64,000 nucleotides of DNA from CAZMGV01 sp964565925 (lineage in GTDB: Bacteria > JAGRBM01 > JAHCIT01). The notes beneath the pieces are model-generated. The model worked only from the letters and a program-made list of their open reading frames with translations, had not been told where the DNA came from and did not search any database. The translations under genes were made by a program, and so were the position numbers. The DNA lies in contig CAZMGV010000018.1 in the NCBI GenBank assembly GCA_964565925.1, positions 16,813-80,812 on the forward strand, read 5' to 3'. This document shows positions 52,093 through 60,594 of the stretch, piece after piece. The stretch's first letter is position 1. Every line of letters begins with the position of its first letter.

Positions 52093-52201
52093 TTCGAGGG
52101 GGAGGGGTTCCCGAAGCCGTACCCCGAACCTGCGTCAGCAGGACTGACTCGATGCAATCCAGGCAATAAGGGGTAGGCTTCGGGAACCCCTCCCCCTCGA
52201 A
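52093..52201. repeat. Long hairpin element, family 2 copy D
   Basis: Arms begin TTCGAGGGGGAGGGGTTCCC on the left and mirror it on the right (ending at 52201). The sequence is the reverse complement of copy C with one substitution in the loop. The outermost arm bases differ from copy C (TT against GCCG) but remain paired with the opposite arm. It lies between the convergent ferredoxin and phospholipase-D-fold genes. Confidence 0.9.
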
Positions 52202-52222
52202 CCAAAACTCTCAGTTATACCT

Positions 52223-53458
52223 TCAGCTCTTCCGGTGCCTGCGCCCGCCGAAGTCATCCACCATCCGGCGGTGTTCCTTCAGCGCCGCTTCGACCACCGG
52301 CACCGAATCGGTGATCACGACGTTCTCGTCGTTCAGCTCGTTGGCCGGCCGCGTGTAGTTGAAGCTGCCGGTGGCGAGCCACTTCCCGTCCACGATCAGG
52401 AACTTGTGATGGAGCTTTCCGGGCGGCGGGCTCCGCAGCACCTTGCAGCCGGCCTGCTCCAGCCGTTCGTCCGGACTCCAGGGGTGGCTCGCCTGCCCCA
52501 CATCGAACAGCCCCGTACAGGCTGCGCCGCGCTCCCGCGCGCGGAGCAGCGCGTCGGTCAGCGCCGAGGTGGCCGAAAAGGTAAAGATGGCGAACCGGAC
52601 TTCCTGTTTCGCACCGTCGATCAGCGAAACCAGTTCCGCCTCGGCATCGTTGTTGGGCGTGAAGACGATCCGCGCCGTCCCGCCGGACGCGAGCGGCACC
52701 GGGTCCAGCGTTTTCGCGGTCTTTTTCACCCGCCGCCCGAACGCCCCGGTCCAGGCCTCGCGGAACTTGTCGCGGTACGCTTTCACGATCTCCGGCTCCC
52801 GGAAGATCACCGCGTTGTTGAAGTTGAGCCGGGCGTCGGTCTCGGTGAAGTTCATCGACCCGGTCCAGAGCGCCTCGGTGGGCTTGCCGTAGTCGCGGAC
52901 CACGAACTTGTCATGGAAGATGGCCGGGTTGTAGTCGGGCCGGGCGTCGATTCCGTAGCGCCAGAAATCGAGCATGATCATCCGGTTTTTCTCGAGGGAA
53001 TCGGGCGCCGGTGTCTCCTCGGCGGAATCGCCGTCGCCGCTGCCGGCCGGTCTGAAGCCGTCCGCTTTGCCTCCGGATTCATCGCCGTCCGGTTCCACAC
53101 CGACAAATCTCGCCGGATGGCCCAGCAGGTAGTCCATTTCCACAACCGCCCGGACCTTCAGGTGCCGCCTCGAAGTGGGCAGCCCCCGGACCCTGTCCAG
53201 CAGGACCCGGGCGAGCTTTTCGTTGTCCCACTCCTGGACGAGAATATCCAGCGTGCAGCAGGCGTCTCCGATGAACGAGGACAACTCCTGTTCCAGATCG
53301 TCCGGAGCGCCCCGGGAGGCCGGACCGGCGATAAAACGGGGCGGCTCCTGCGCGTGGACAGACGCCCTTGCGGCGTGCAAGGCTAACAGCAGTACAAGCA
53401 GGAACCTGTTTCTGATAAACGTGACCAACTCCACCATCCACATTAGCCGGTTATTCAC
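52223..53458 (-). CDS. Secreted phospholipase-D-fold protein
   Basis: From GTG 53458, which has GGGAGG 8 bases upstream, the protein has 411 residues. A signal peptide (FLLVLLLALHAARASVHA) is visible. Two HKD motifs, HDKFVVRD with GSMNF and HHKFLIVD with GSFNY, form the complete active site of the PLD/Nuc superfamily, so the substrate is a phosphodiester (phospholipid or nucleic acid). Between residues 130 and 180 lies a Gly/Glu/Asp-rich insert. The 5' end overlaps the divergent membrane protein gene by 38 bases in the chosen starts. Confidence 0.85.
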   Translation of the reverse strand: MNNRLMWMVELVTFIRNRFLLVLLLALHAARASVHAQEPPRFIAGPASRGAPDDLEQELSSFIGDACCTLDILVQEWDNEKLARVLLDRVRGLPTSRRHLKVRAVVEMDYLLGHPARFVGVEPDGDESGGKADGFRPAGSGDGDSAEETPAPDSLEKNRMIMLDFWRYGIDARPDYNPAIFHDKFVVRDYGKPTEALWTGSMNFTETDARLNFNNAVIFREPEIVKAYRDKFREAWTGAFGRRVKKTAKTLDPVPLASGGTARIVFTPNNDAEAELVSLIDGAKQEVRFAIFTFSATSALTDALLRARERGAACTGLFDVGQASHPWSPDERLEQAGCKVLRSPPPGKLHHKFLIVDGKWLATGSFNYTRPANELNDENVVITDSVPVVEAALKEHRRMVDDFGGRRHRKS

Positions 53459-54347
53459 CCTGGCGTCCTCCCGGAGCAGGCTTCTGCTGCTGGGAGCAGT
53501 ATTGACCCTGTGTGTGACAGGTAGTGTCACAGTTATCCGGGCCGCCGAACCGGTCAAAATCACCGTCGGGGCGCATCTCCTGTCGGTCGGGCCCATCGAG
53601 CGGGACTCCTACTACGCCGACTACTACGTCTGGTTCCGCTGGAAGGGCGACCCCCGCCTCAACTCCTTCGAGATCATTAACGGCATCTCCGCCGGGCAGG
53701 CGTTCCAGATGGCGCCCGTCGAAACACGGACCAGCGTCGACGGCTTCAACCTCGAGGTCTACCGGCTCACCGGCAACTTCAAGCGTTACTCCGATTCGCG
53801 CAAGATCGTCCTGCAGATCGAGAATACCATTCATGACGCCGGAGAGGTCACCTACGAAGGCGCCCCACCGACCATCGAACCGTCAGCCGGGGCCTCGGGC
53901 TGGACACTGACCAAGGCGTCCTGGATTCCGAAAACCCACACCTACCCGACCGTATTCGGCGAAGCCGAAGAGGCGGGTAAGACGACGTCCGACTATTCGC
54001 GGCTCGAACTCGAGTTCCGCCTGATCCCGCGCATGGACGCCTTCCGCGGGCTGGGACTTCTGGGATCGGTGCTGGCGTTCCTGCTGATCGCACTAACGGG
54101 TCTGCCCAAGTTCGATGTCTCCGCCGCCGATCTGTCGGTCGGTGCGGGCGGGGTGTCGCTGCTCGTGGGTCTTTCGGGCCTTGCCGGGTCGACCGGCGCG
54201 CTGTGGGCCGGTGTCCTTGCGCTGGCCGCCTCCGCCTGTGCCGGCGGCGCCAGGCGATTCGGCTCCCGCGACATCCAGGCGCTGGTCCTCTACGTCAGCT
54301 CGCTCGGGCTCGCCGCCTACGCCGTCGTGATGGCCTCGCTCTTCTGA
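53421..54347 (+). CDS. Four-helix membrane protein resembling ligand-gated channels
   Basis: From GTG 53421 about 308 residues: a signal segment (LLLLGAVLTLCVTGSV), a beta-rich external domain of about 190 residues, and four C-terminal hydrophobic helices. The external domain has YYADYYVWFRWKGDPRL at its start and DYSRLELEFRLIPRM just before the first helix. This layout, with a W-x-DPRL loop and a pre-M1 strand, matches the general plan of prokaryotic pentameric ligand-gated channels without the Cys-loop, but sequence similarity is marginal. The stop overlaps the convergent TIGR02757 gene by 31 bases. The start is uncertain because it lies inside the 5' end of the phospholipase-like gene. Confidence 0.65.
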   Translation: MTNSTIHISRLFTLASSRSRLLLLGAVLTLCVTGSVTVIRAAEPVKITVGAHLLSVGPIERDSYYADYYVWFRWKGDPRLNSFEIINGISAGQAFQMAPVETRTSVDGFNLEVYRLTGNFKRYSDSRKIVLQIENTIHDAGEVTYEGAPPTIEPSAGASGWTLTKASWIPKTHTYPTVFGEAEEAGKTTSDYSRLELEFRLIPRMDAFRGLGLLGSVLAFLLIALTGLPKFDVSAADLSVGAGGVSLLVGLSGLAGSTGALWAGVLALAASACAGGARRFGSRDIQALVLYVSSLGLAAYAVVMASLF

Positions 54348-55318
54348 GCTTTCCCCCGGATCCGCGTCCTGGACGCGCCTGCCCGGCACACGGGCAGCAG
54401 CATGCAACTTCGGCAGACGTCCCGGTCCGGTTTCGCCGGACAGTCTTTCAGGATGCCCAGCCGGCACAGGGCGAAATCGTATTTCAGCGGATCGGAAGGA
54501 TCGAGCAGTTTCAGCGACGCCGCCGCTTCGGCGGCCGCCAGCCAGCCGTTGGTCACCCGGTGCGTGAGCCCCAGATACCGGGCGATCCGCGACAGGTGGG
54601 CGTCGAGCGGCAGTACCAGCTGGTCCGGCCTCACGAACGTCCAGAGTCCCGGATCGACGCCGTCGTTCCGGACCATCCACCGCAGATACAGGTTCATCCG
54701 CTTGCACGCGGAACCGTCCGCCGGGTCCGACAGCAGGAACCGCACCGTCGCGTTTTCGGGGAGCCGCCCGTCCGGATACACCGGCGTGCAGTCGTCAGAG
54801 AGCAGTTCCCTCACCCAGGCCGAGAGGGCCGGGCCCGTCGTGAGCGCCTGCGGCGAATAGTGGCGCCGGAACTGGCCGCCCAGGCTTCCGTGCCTTTCGA
54901 TGGCGCGGGATACCCAGTGAAGCAGCAGCAGCACGTCGTCGCCCGAGTTGAACCGGTGGCGGAACGGCGCGAGATCCTGTTTCAGTTTCCGGCGGTCGAA
55001 CCCTTTCAGGAACCCGGACGGCGACGGCCCCAGCCGGTCCAGCACCCGTTCGATCGCCGTGAAGATCGTCTTCACGTTGCCGTAGGCGAGCGACGCGGAC
55101 ACGAGACCCACGATCTCCCGGTCGACAGGGTCGTTGTACCGGTAGAGATACCGGAGCGGGTCGGATTCGATAAAGGCCGGCTGATGGTATTTGGCGAGCA
55201 GCGGATCGAGGAAATGCCGCAGACGCTCCGCCCGCTCGCGGGTAATGGAAGGCCGGACGTCCGCCTCGGACATCGCAGGCATTCCGGTCAGGGGCACACT
55301 GGATGATTTCGCCGCCAC
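54317..55318 (-). CDS. TIGR02757/DUF2400 family protein
   Basis: This 333-residue protein has LVSASLAYGNVKTIFTAIER, RWMVRNDGVDPGLWTFVRPDQL, and LDAHLSRIARYLGLTHR, the defining pattern of this conserved family. The tail has cysteines CP, CRSC and C spaced like the iron-sulphur loop of endonuclease III (CPAKPDRDVCRSCMLLPVC). The family is related to HhH-GPD DNA glycosylases, but its substrate is unknown. It is cytoplasmic. Confidence 0.88.
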   Translation of the reverse strand: MAAKSSSVPLTGMPAMSEADVRPSITRERAERLRHFLDPLLAKYHQPAFIESDPLRYLYRYNDPVDREIVGLVSASLAYGNVKTIFTAIERVLDRLGPSPSGFLKGFDRRKLKQDLAPFRHRFNSGDDVLLLLHWVSRAIERHGSLGGQFRRHYSPQALTTGPALSAWVRELLSDDCTPVYPDGRLPENATVRFLLSDPADGSACKRMNLYLRWMVRNDGVDPGLWTFVRPDQLVLPLDAHLSRIARYLGLTHRVTNGWLAAAEAAASLKLLDPSDPLKYDFALCRLGILKDCPAKPDRDVCRSCMLLPVCRAGASRTRIRGKAQKSEAITTA

Positions 55319-55404
55319 GCGCCCAGCCTAAACCCTGCCGGTTCAAATGACCGCATGGCGGCTGCCGGTTGCCGCGTCGGGATTTCAGAGGAAACCCGCA
55401 AATG

Positions 55405-55432
55405 AAAACGGCCGCCCGGAGGCGGCCGTTTT
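55405..55432 (-). terminator. Bidirectional terminator
   Basis: AAAACGGCCGCC (55405-55416) pairs with GGCGGCCGTTTT (55421-55432) over a CGGA loop. A- and T-runs on both sides give a T-tract on either strand. On the minus strand it ends the gene at 55479-55880. Confidence 0.85.
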
Positions 55433-55478
55433 CGCTTTGGACCGGACAGGATCAGGCGGCCAGTTTCAGGCGGTCAAT

Positions 55479-55880
55479 TCAGGCAGCCGGGTCGGCCTCG
55501 ACCGCCATGTCTTCGCCGGTTTCCTCATCCGCTCCGGTGCCGTCGGCACTGTCCGTCTCGGCGCGAAGCGTGCGGCGCTTCAAGACCTTGCGCTCGAGCT
55601 GGAAGATAACCGGTGTCTTGATCTCGGACCGTTCGATCTCGTCGATGACGATCCCGCGGAACGTGTCCTGGGCGGATTCGCCTTCCTTGGGCCCGTTGAG
55701 CAGCGGTTTATGGACGATAGCCCGGACCGTCGTGCGCCGGTGCTTGCCCTTCGTATTGGTGAACACAAGGCGGTCACCGACCGAGAGCGGCTGCTCCGGC
55801 ATCAGTCCGATCACGAGCACACCCTTGTCGTCCAGGGTATAGGCGTGAAGTCCTTCGAAGAAGATGTCGCCACCGCTCAT
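55479..55880 (-). CDS. Hypothetical beta-barrel protein with acidic tail
   Basis: This encodes 133 residues. The first 95 look like a small beta barrel: short strands split by turns such as QPLSVGDRLVF and KGKHRRTTVRAIVHKPL, similar in feel to translation-factor domain 2. The last 35 are acidic and Ala/Gly-rich. No signal peptide is present. I cannot assign a family. The gene is set off by a strong terminator and an 83-base gap before rsmG, so it probably has its own promoter. Confidence 0.6.
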   Translation of the reverse strand: MSGGDIFFEGLHAYTLDDKGVLVIGLMPEQPLSVGDRLVFTNTKGKHRRTTVRAIVHKPLLNGPKEGESAQDTFRGIVIDEIERSEIKTPVIFQLERKVLKRRTLRAETDSADGTGADEETGEDMAVEADPAA

Positions 55881-55963
55881 TCGGTCCGTCGTCCTTCCGG
55901 GGTAGGATCAATATACCCCTGTAATCCTACCGGGAGCGGCGTCAGGGTCAACGAGACAGCCTG

Positions 55964-56620
55964 TTAAATATTGCGGCTGCAGATGACTCTGAGCGCATTT
56001 TCACGGTAGCGGCGCGTCAAAAGCGGTGTAACGGAGTCGACTTTCCAGCCGGGCAATTCCCGTTCCAGTTCCGCCCGTTCGGTTTCTTCAAAAGCGGGAC
56101 CCCGGATAAAGACCGCTTTTCCGTCCGGCTTCAGCAGTTCCCCGGCCAGTCCGAGCACGAAAGCCGGGGTGCCCAGCGCCTGCGCCGTGAGCCGGTCGAA
56201 ATTTCCCGGCTCGCCGAACCTGCCCTGCCGGATGGCGGCCGGATCAACCCGGGCCTCGATCGCCCGGAAATTTCCGAGCGACAGGGTCCGCGCCGCGTGC
56301 TCCTGGAAAGTGATCTTCTTGCGCCGGGCCTCGATGCTGGTCACCTGGAGGCGGGGCAGCGCCCACGCGATCACGAGGCCGGGAAACCCCGCCCCCGAAC
56401 CGGCATCCGCCAGACGCCCCTCGTGCGGGACCTCGCGGGCGATCTCGAGCGCGTCCAGCGCGAGCGCCTCGACGAGCGACTCCTCATCCGGCAGGGCGGT
56501 CAGCCGTACCGCGTGGTTCCATTTGAGAACCTCGCGGGCGAGCTGAAAAAGAGGAAACGCCTCCGTCCTCGGCGACCCGATGGCGGCAAGCGTTTCCAGT
56601 ATGATCTTGTCGAGGGACAT
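55964..56620 (-). CDS. rsmG: 16S rRNA m7G527 methyltransferase
   Basis: RsmG (GidB) methylates G527 in the 530 loop of 16S rRNA. The 218 residues show the family order: WNHAVRLTALPDEESLV, motif I LADAGSGAGFPGLVIA, then SIEARRKKITF and DRLTAQALG. Length and motif spacing are normal. It is not next to gidA or parAB as in many bacteria; instead ppiD lies upstream on the same strand after 41 bases, so the two are probably co-transcribed. Confidence 0.96.
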   Translation of the reverse strand: MSLDKIILETLAAIGSPRTEAFPLFQLAREVLKWNHAVRLTALPDEESLVEALALDALEIAREVPHEGRLADAGSGAGFPGLVIAWALPRLQVTSIEARRKKITFQEHAARTLSLGNFRAIEARVDPAAIRQGRFGEPGNFDRLTAQALGTPAFVLGLAGELLKPDGKAVFIRGPAFEETERAELERELPGWKVDSVTPLLTRRYRENALRVICSRNI

Positions 56621-56661
56621 GGGTCCCGCCGGACGTACTCAGCTGACGGACTCAGCCGGAC

Positions 56662-58713
56662 TCAGCTCTCGCCTTCGTCCTTCTTGAGCAGCTTGTCGAC
56701 GTCTATCTTCATGTCCATCTTGGTCTCGGCCTTGATCTTGTCGAGCAGCTGGTTCTGGACTTCGCTGCGCATGGTGCGGGCAAGCTGCTCGCGCACATCG
56801 TCCATCTGCTTGGTCTTCTGGGCCGGGTCCGGATCGGTACGGGACTTCAGCCGGATCACGAAGAGCTTCTCGGCCACTTCGAACGGCCCGCCGACGTCGC
56901 CAGCCTTGCCGAGCTTGAACGCGGCCAGCTTGAGGTCGCCGGCCTTGCCGATCTTGTTGACCACGTCCTGGCCGGATACGCCTTCGGAATTGCCCGCGTC
57001 GTTGCGGGCGAACACGCCGGTCTCGCCCGATTCGGCGCCCTTGATCGACTTTGCGGCCTTGTCGGCCGGTGTTCCGGAGGCGAGCGCCTTCTTCAGCCTG
57101 TCGATGTCGCCGGCCAGCTTTTCGCGGGCGAGCTTCTTCTTCACCCGTTCGCCGATCTGGTCCTTCACTTCCTCAATCGGGCTCGGTGCCGGCTGCATCA
57201 CTTCCTTGATCTGATAGACGATCGTGCGGTTGCCGACCTTGGCCGAGACGGCCGGGTCGCCCGGCTTCGCCTTGAACAGGGCTTCCTCGTCCGCGTCGGT
57301 GAGCTTGCCGACGCCGGCGATCGCCTCGCCCCTGGCGAACGGCGGCGACACGACGATCTCCGGCTTGCCGCCTTCGGCTTTCTCCGGCACGCCGTCCTTG
57401 GCCGACTTCTGGAGGAACTGGGCCGATTCCGTCTCGGCGATGGCCGTCGCACGTTCGTTGGCCAGCTTGCGCCGGATGGCGTCCTTCTGGTCGTCGAACG
57501 GCTTCTTGGTCCCGGCGGCTAGCTTCTCGGTCACCTTGATGAACCGGTAGGCATTGAACGATTCGAACACTTCCGACACGTCGTTCACGGCGAGTTTCTT
57601 CGCGTGCTCGACGATGTCCTTGTTGAAATACTTGTCGTTCACGAGGCCCAGGTCGCCGCCCTTCTTGAGCAGCTTCTCGCGGCGGTCGGTGCTGAGTTCG
57701 TTGGCGACCGCGTTGAAATCCTCGCCCTTCTTCACGCGTGCAAGGGCCCCGTCGATGATCTCTTTCGCCTTCTTCTTCTTTTCGTCGGCCGAGAGCTTCT
57801 TGAGCGCCTCGTCGTCCGGATTGCCGAGGTCGAACCCGACCGTCATCTCGCGCACGCGGAAGTTCTCTTCCGTCAGCGTGTACTCGTCCGGATGCTGGTC
57901 GTAGTAGGCCTTCAGGTCGGCGTCGGCGATATTCTTCACGCTGTCGCGGTCGCGGACGTCCTTGCTGTTCGGGTTGAAATCCGCGTACCGGATCACGCGG
58001 CGCTCCGGACGGAAAAACTCCATCTGGTTCTGCTCGTAGTAGGCCTTGATCTGGGCGTCCGTCGGGGTCATCCCCTTGGCCAGCTCGGCGATGCTCACCG
58101 ACACGAATTCAAGCGCGATCTTCGTGTTCCGGTCTTCCCATTCCTTCTCCACCTGGGCGCGGCTCGGCTTCACGCCGTCGTAGAACAGGCTCGTCAGCTT
58201 CTGGCGGACGAGGTCCTCCCGCAGGTCGTCTTCGAACTTCTCGGCCGACATGTGCCGCCGCTGCAGGTACTGCTGGTAGAGGTTCACCCGGAACACGCCG
58301 TTCTCGTCCTGGAAGGCGGGCGAATCGTTCACGAGACGGCGGATCTCGTCGTCGCTGACGTTCAGGCCCAGCTCCTTCGCCCGGTCCATGGCGCCGTAGC
58401 GGAACACGATCCGGTCGATGGAGTTGGTCTTGATCTGCGGCAGGAAATAGCTCTTCAGCTGGTCCCACTGCTCGCCATACTGTTCCTGGTAGCGGTATTC
58501 CATCTGGCGGTAGGTATCCATGAACTCCCGCACCGTCACCTTGTGCTCGCCGTTGACCACGGCGAACACTTCTTCACTGTGGCCCTGCTGGCCCTTGAAG
58601 CGGTTGATGTTGGGAACCACCAGGAAACCCACGAAAAACGAGATTGCGAGCGCCCAGAGCAGAAGCTGCGCGCCGATAGACTTGAATCGCTGCTGAACGG
58701 TTACCTTCGCCAT
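56662..58713 (-). CDS. ppiD: Membrane-anchored peptidyl-prolyl isomerase PpiD/SurA type
   Basis: From ATG 58713 the protein has 683 residues: a basic start (VQQRFKSIGAQ), one helix (LLLWALAISFFVGFLVV), then periplasmic SurA-like N and C segments and at least one parvulin-like domain (about 280-400, ENFRVREM, KKGEDFNAVANELSTD and KKGGDLGLVN). PpiD assists the folding of proteins leaving the Sec translocon. The region is strongly charged and helical, as usual. An in-frame extension upstream to 58824 adds 37 unlikely residues. Confidence 0.9.
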   Translation of the reverse strand: MAKVTVQQRFKSIGAQLLLWALAISFFVGFLVVPNINRFKGQQGHSEEVFAVVNGEHKVTVREFMDTYRQMEYRYQEQYGEQWDQLKSYFLPQIKTNSIDRIVFRYGAMDRAKELGLNVSDDEIRRLVNDSPAFQDENGVFRVNLYQQYLQRRHMSAEKFEDDLREDLVRQKLTSLFYDGVKPSRAQVEKEWEDRNTKIALEFVSVSIAELAKGMTPTDAQIKAYYEQNQMEFFRPERRVIRYADFNPNSKDVRDRDSVKNIADADLKAYYDQHPDEYTLTEENFRVREMTVGFDLGNPDDEALKKLSADEKKKKAKEIIDGALARVKKGEDFNAVANELSTDRREKLLKKGGDLGLVNDKYFNKDIVEHAKKLAVNDVSEVFESFNAYRFIKVTEKLAAGTKKPFDDQKDAIRRKLANERATAIAETESAQFLQKSAKDGVPEKAEGGKPEIVVSPPFARGEAIAGVGKLTDADEEALFKAKPGDPAVSAKVGNRTIVYQIKEVMQPAPSPIEEVKDQIGERVKKKLAREKLAGDIDRLKKALASGTPADKAAKSIKGAESGETGVFARNDAGNSEGVSGQDVVNKIGKAGDLKLAAFKLGKAGDVGGPFEVAEKLFVIRLKSRTDPDPAQKTKQMDDVREQLARTMRSEVQNQLLDKIKAETKMDMKIDVDKLLKKDEGES

Positions 58714-59064
58714 ACTGGAATGAACCTGACCTTCGATAATCTGTTGATTTCCTGAGACAAACGGGCGCTCAGAGTCCTCCGGACCCCTTCGACCCGCCGG
58801 CTCAAGAAGGCATCTAGTGGCCAATCGGGACGGGCCTTGTCAAACCCCCCGCCGGCCGTCGGGTCGCCCCCCGGGCACCCTCCCCCCGCCCGGGCCCCTG
58901 CCTCCGGCGGCAGGCGGTTTAATCCAAGGAATTTCAGCCATTTACTGGCGATTTCAGGCTAGGATAATTAAACAGTCCCCAAGGGCGAGGAGTTATATCC
59001 GGAGCAGCCTGGCGCCCGTCGCCCCGTGCTGCTCTGAGGAAAGGTGGCTGAAGGCCACGGTGCC

Positions 59065-60027
59065 ATGTTTGCTCTCTGGCAGAAACCTGCCTACCGGATC
59101 GTGATACTCACGGCCCTCTCGTTCGCGGTCTTTCTGACGAGCATCGCCCGTCAGAACCGCGTGGGTCCGGTGCCCGCGCTTGTACTGAATTCGCTCTCGG
59201 CCGCGCAGGAGTCCTTCGCCGAAACGGTCTCCTGGGTGAGCAGCCTGGGAAGCCGCTACCTGTTCCTGATCGGCGTCAAGGAACGGCTCGACAAGGTCGA
59301 ATCCGAGCGCGACTACCTGCTCTCCGAAAGAACCCAGCTCATTGAACTCGCCCGGGAGAACGGCCGGCTGCGCGAACTGGTCGGCCTGCGCGAGGTGCTG
59401 GGCGGCGACCTGCTGCCGGCGCGCATCGTCGGAATCGCGGACGAGAAATCCACGCTGATCATCGACCGCGGAACCTTCGCCGGTGTCGAGCAGGGCCAGG
59501 CGGTGGTCGCGCCGGGCGGCGTGATCGGGCAGATCTGGTACACGGGCGAATTCACCGCCACCGTCCTGCTGGTCTCCGACCCGCGCAGCCACGTGCCGGT
59601 GTTCAATTCGCGCACCCGCGCGCGCGGCATCGCGGTGGGCGGCGGCTACGGGACCGAGATGGACATCACCCGCGTCCGCCGCACTGAAGACGTGAAAGCC
59701 GGCGACCTGCTGATCTCCGCGGGCAGCGGACTCATTTTCCCGCGCGGACTGCCGGTGGCGAAAATCTCCTCGGTCGGCGACCCCGGCAACGAACTCACCC
59801 TGCCCGTCAAGGCGGTTCCGGCCGCGGATGTGAACATCCTCGACGAAGTGATGGTCGTGCGCGCCCGGGGCGACAGCCAGACCGATTCGGCCGCTCCGGC
59901 ACCGCCCGCAACTCAGGCGGCGAATCCGGATTCGAGTCCGGCCTCAAGTCCGGCAGCGGCCACGGCCGAAGGCGCGGCGGTTTCCGCGCCGCCCGGCCCG
60001 GGCGCGGCCCAGGGGGTCCACCCGTGA
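59065..60027 (+). CDS. mreC: Rod-shape-determining protein MreC
   Basis: MreC is the bitopic periplasmic scaffold of the elongasome. From ATG 59065 about 320 residues: a membrane helix (IVILTALSFAVFLTSI), a coiled coil (ERLDKVESERDYLLSERTQL), and beta barrels with IDRGTFAGVEQGQAVV and VSDPRSHVPVF. The C-terminal 60 residues are low-complexity Ala/Pro/Ser. A GTG at 59044 is a possible start. It leads the operon mreC-mreD-mrdA-rodA; mreB is not within the window upstream, unlike many genomes. Confidence 0.94.
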   Translation: MFALWQKPAYRIVILTALSFAVFLTSIARQNRVGPVPALVLNSLSAAQESFAETVSWVSSLGSRYLFLIGVKERLDKVESERDYLLSERTQLIELARENGRLRELVGLREVLGGDLLPARIVGIADEKSTLIIDRGTFAGVEQGQAVVAPGGVIGQIWYTGEFTATVLLVSDPRSHVPVFNSRTRARGIAVGGGYGTEMDITRVRRTEDVKAGDLLISAGSGLIFPRGLPVAKISSVGDPGNELTLPVKAVPAADVNILDEVMVVRARGDSQTDSAAPAPPATQAANPDSSPASSPAAATAEGAAVSAPPGPGAAQGVHP

Positions 60028-60587
60028 TCGATCCGACACAGGACCCCGTCTGGCGCAGCTTCGTGCTGTATGTGCTGATCGGCGCCGCCTGCGTGATCGT
60101 CCAGCAGGAACTGCTCACGCCGTTTCTGCCGTGGCTCGTCATGCAGCCGCTCGTGGCGCTGACCGTGCACGCCGGTTTCCGCAGGGGCCCCCGCGAAGCG
60201 GCCTGGATCGCCACGGCCCTGGGTATCGTGTGGGACGTGACGGGCTCAGGCCTCTTCGGCGCGTGCTGGTTCCGCCTGATGATGACGCTGGGGCTGGTCC
60301 TGTTCGTCCGGCGCATCCTGCGCGACTCGGTGCCGTTCCTGCTGTTCTCGGCGGTGCTGGCGACCCTGTTCGACCGCATCCTGTACACCGTCGAATACGC
60401 CGGGTTCGCCGGCTGGAAAATCCCGGCAACCGATTCGCTCTCGGCCCTGCCGCTCGCCATCACCGTCAATACGCTGCTGGCCTGGACCTTCGTGCTGCTG
60501 TTCGACTGGATTTTCCGCACGCGCTTTTTCCGGCTGCTCAGGTCCGGAATAGACGTCACCGGCGGTTCCTACGCCGACGGGAGATAG
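60024..60587 (+). CDS. mreD: Rod-shape-determining protein MreD
   Basis: This 187-residue protein has five to six hydrophobic helices and the MreD pattern (GIVWDVTGSGLFGA). It anchors the elongasome in the inner membrane. The GTG start overlaps the mreC stop (GTGA). The neighbouring order confirms the assignment. Confidence 0.88.
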   Translation: MIDPTQDPVWRSFVLYVLIGAACVIVQQELLTPFLPWLVMQPLVALTVHAGFRRGPREAAWIATALGIVWDVTGSGLFGACWFRLMMTLGLVLFVRRILRDSVPFLLFSAVLATLFDRILYTVEYAGFAGWKIPATDSLSALPLAITVNTLLAWTFVLLFDWIFRTRFFRLLRSGIDVTGGSYADGR

Positions 60588-60594
60588 CTGACCC

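Noticed and set aside
49162..52201. Composite transposon
   Set aside because: The inverted 105-base elements look like IS ends at first sight, but there is no transposase and each element is itself a hairpin; I see no clear target duplication.
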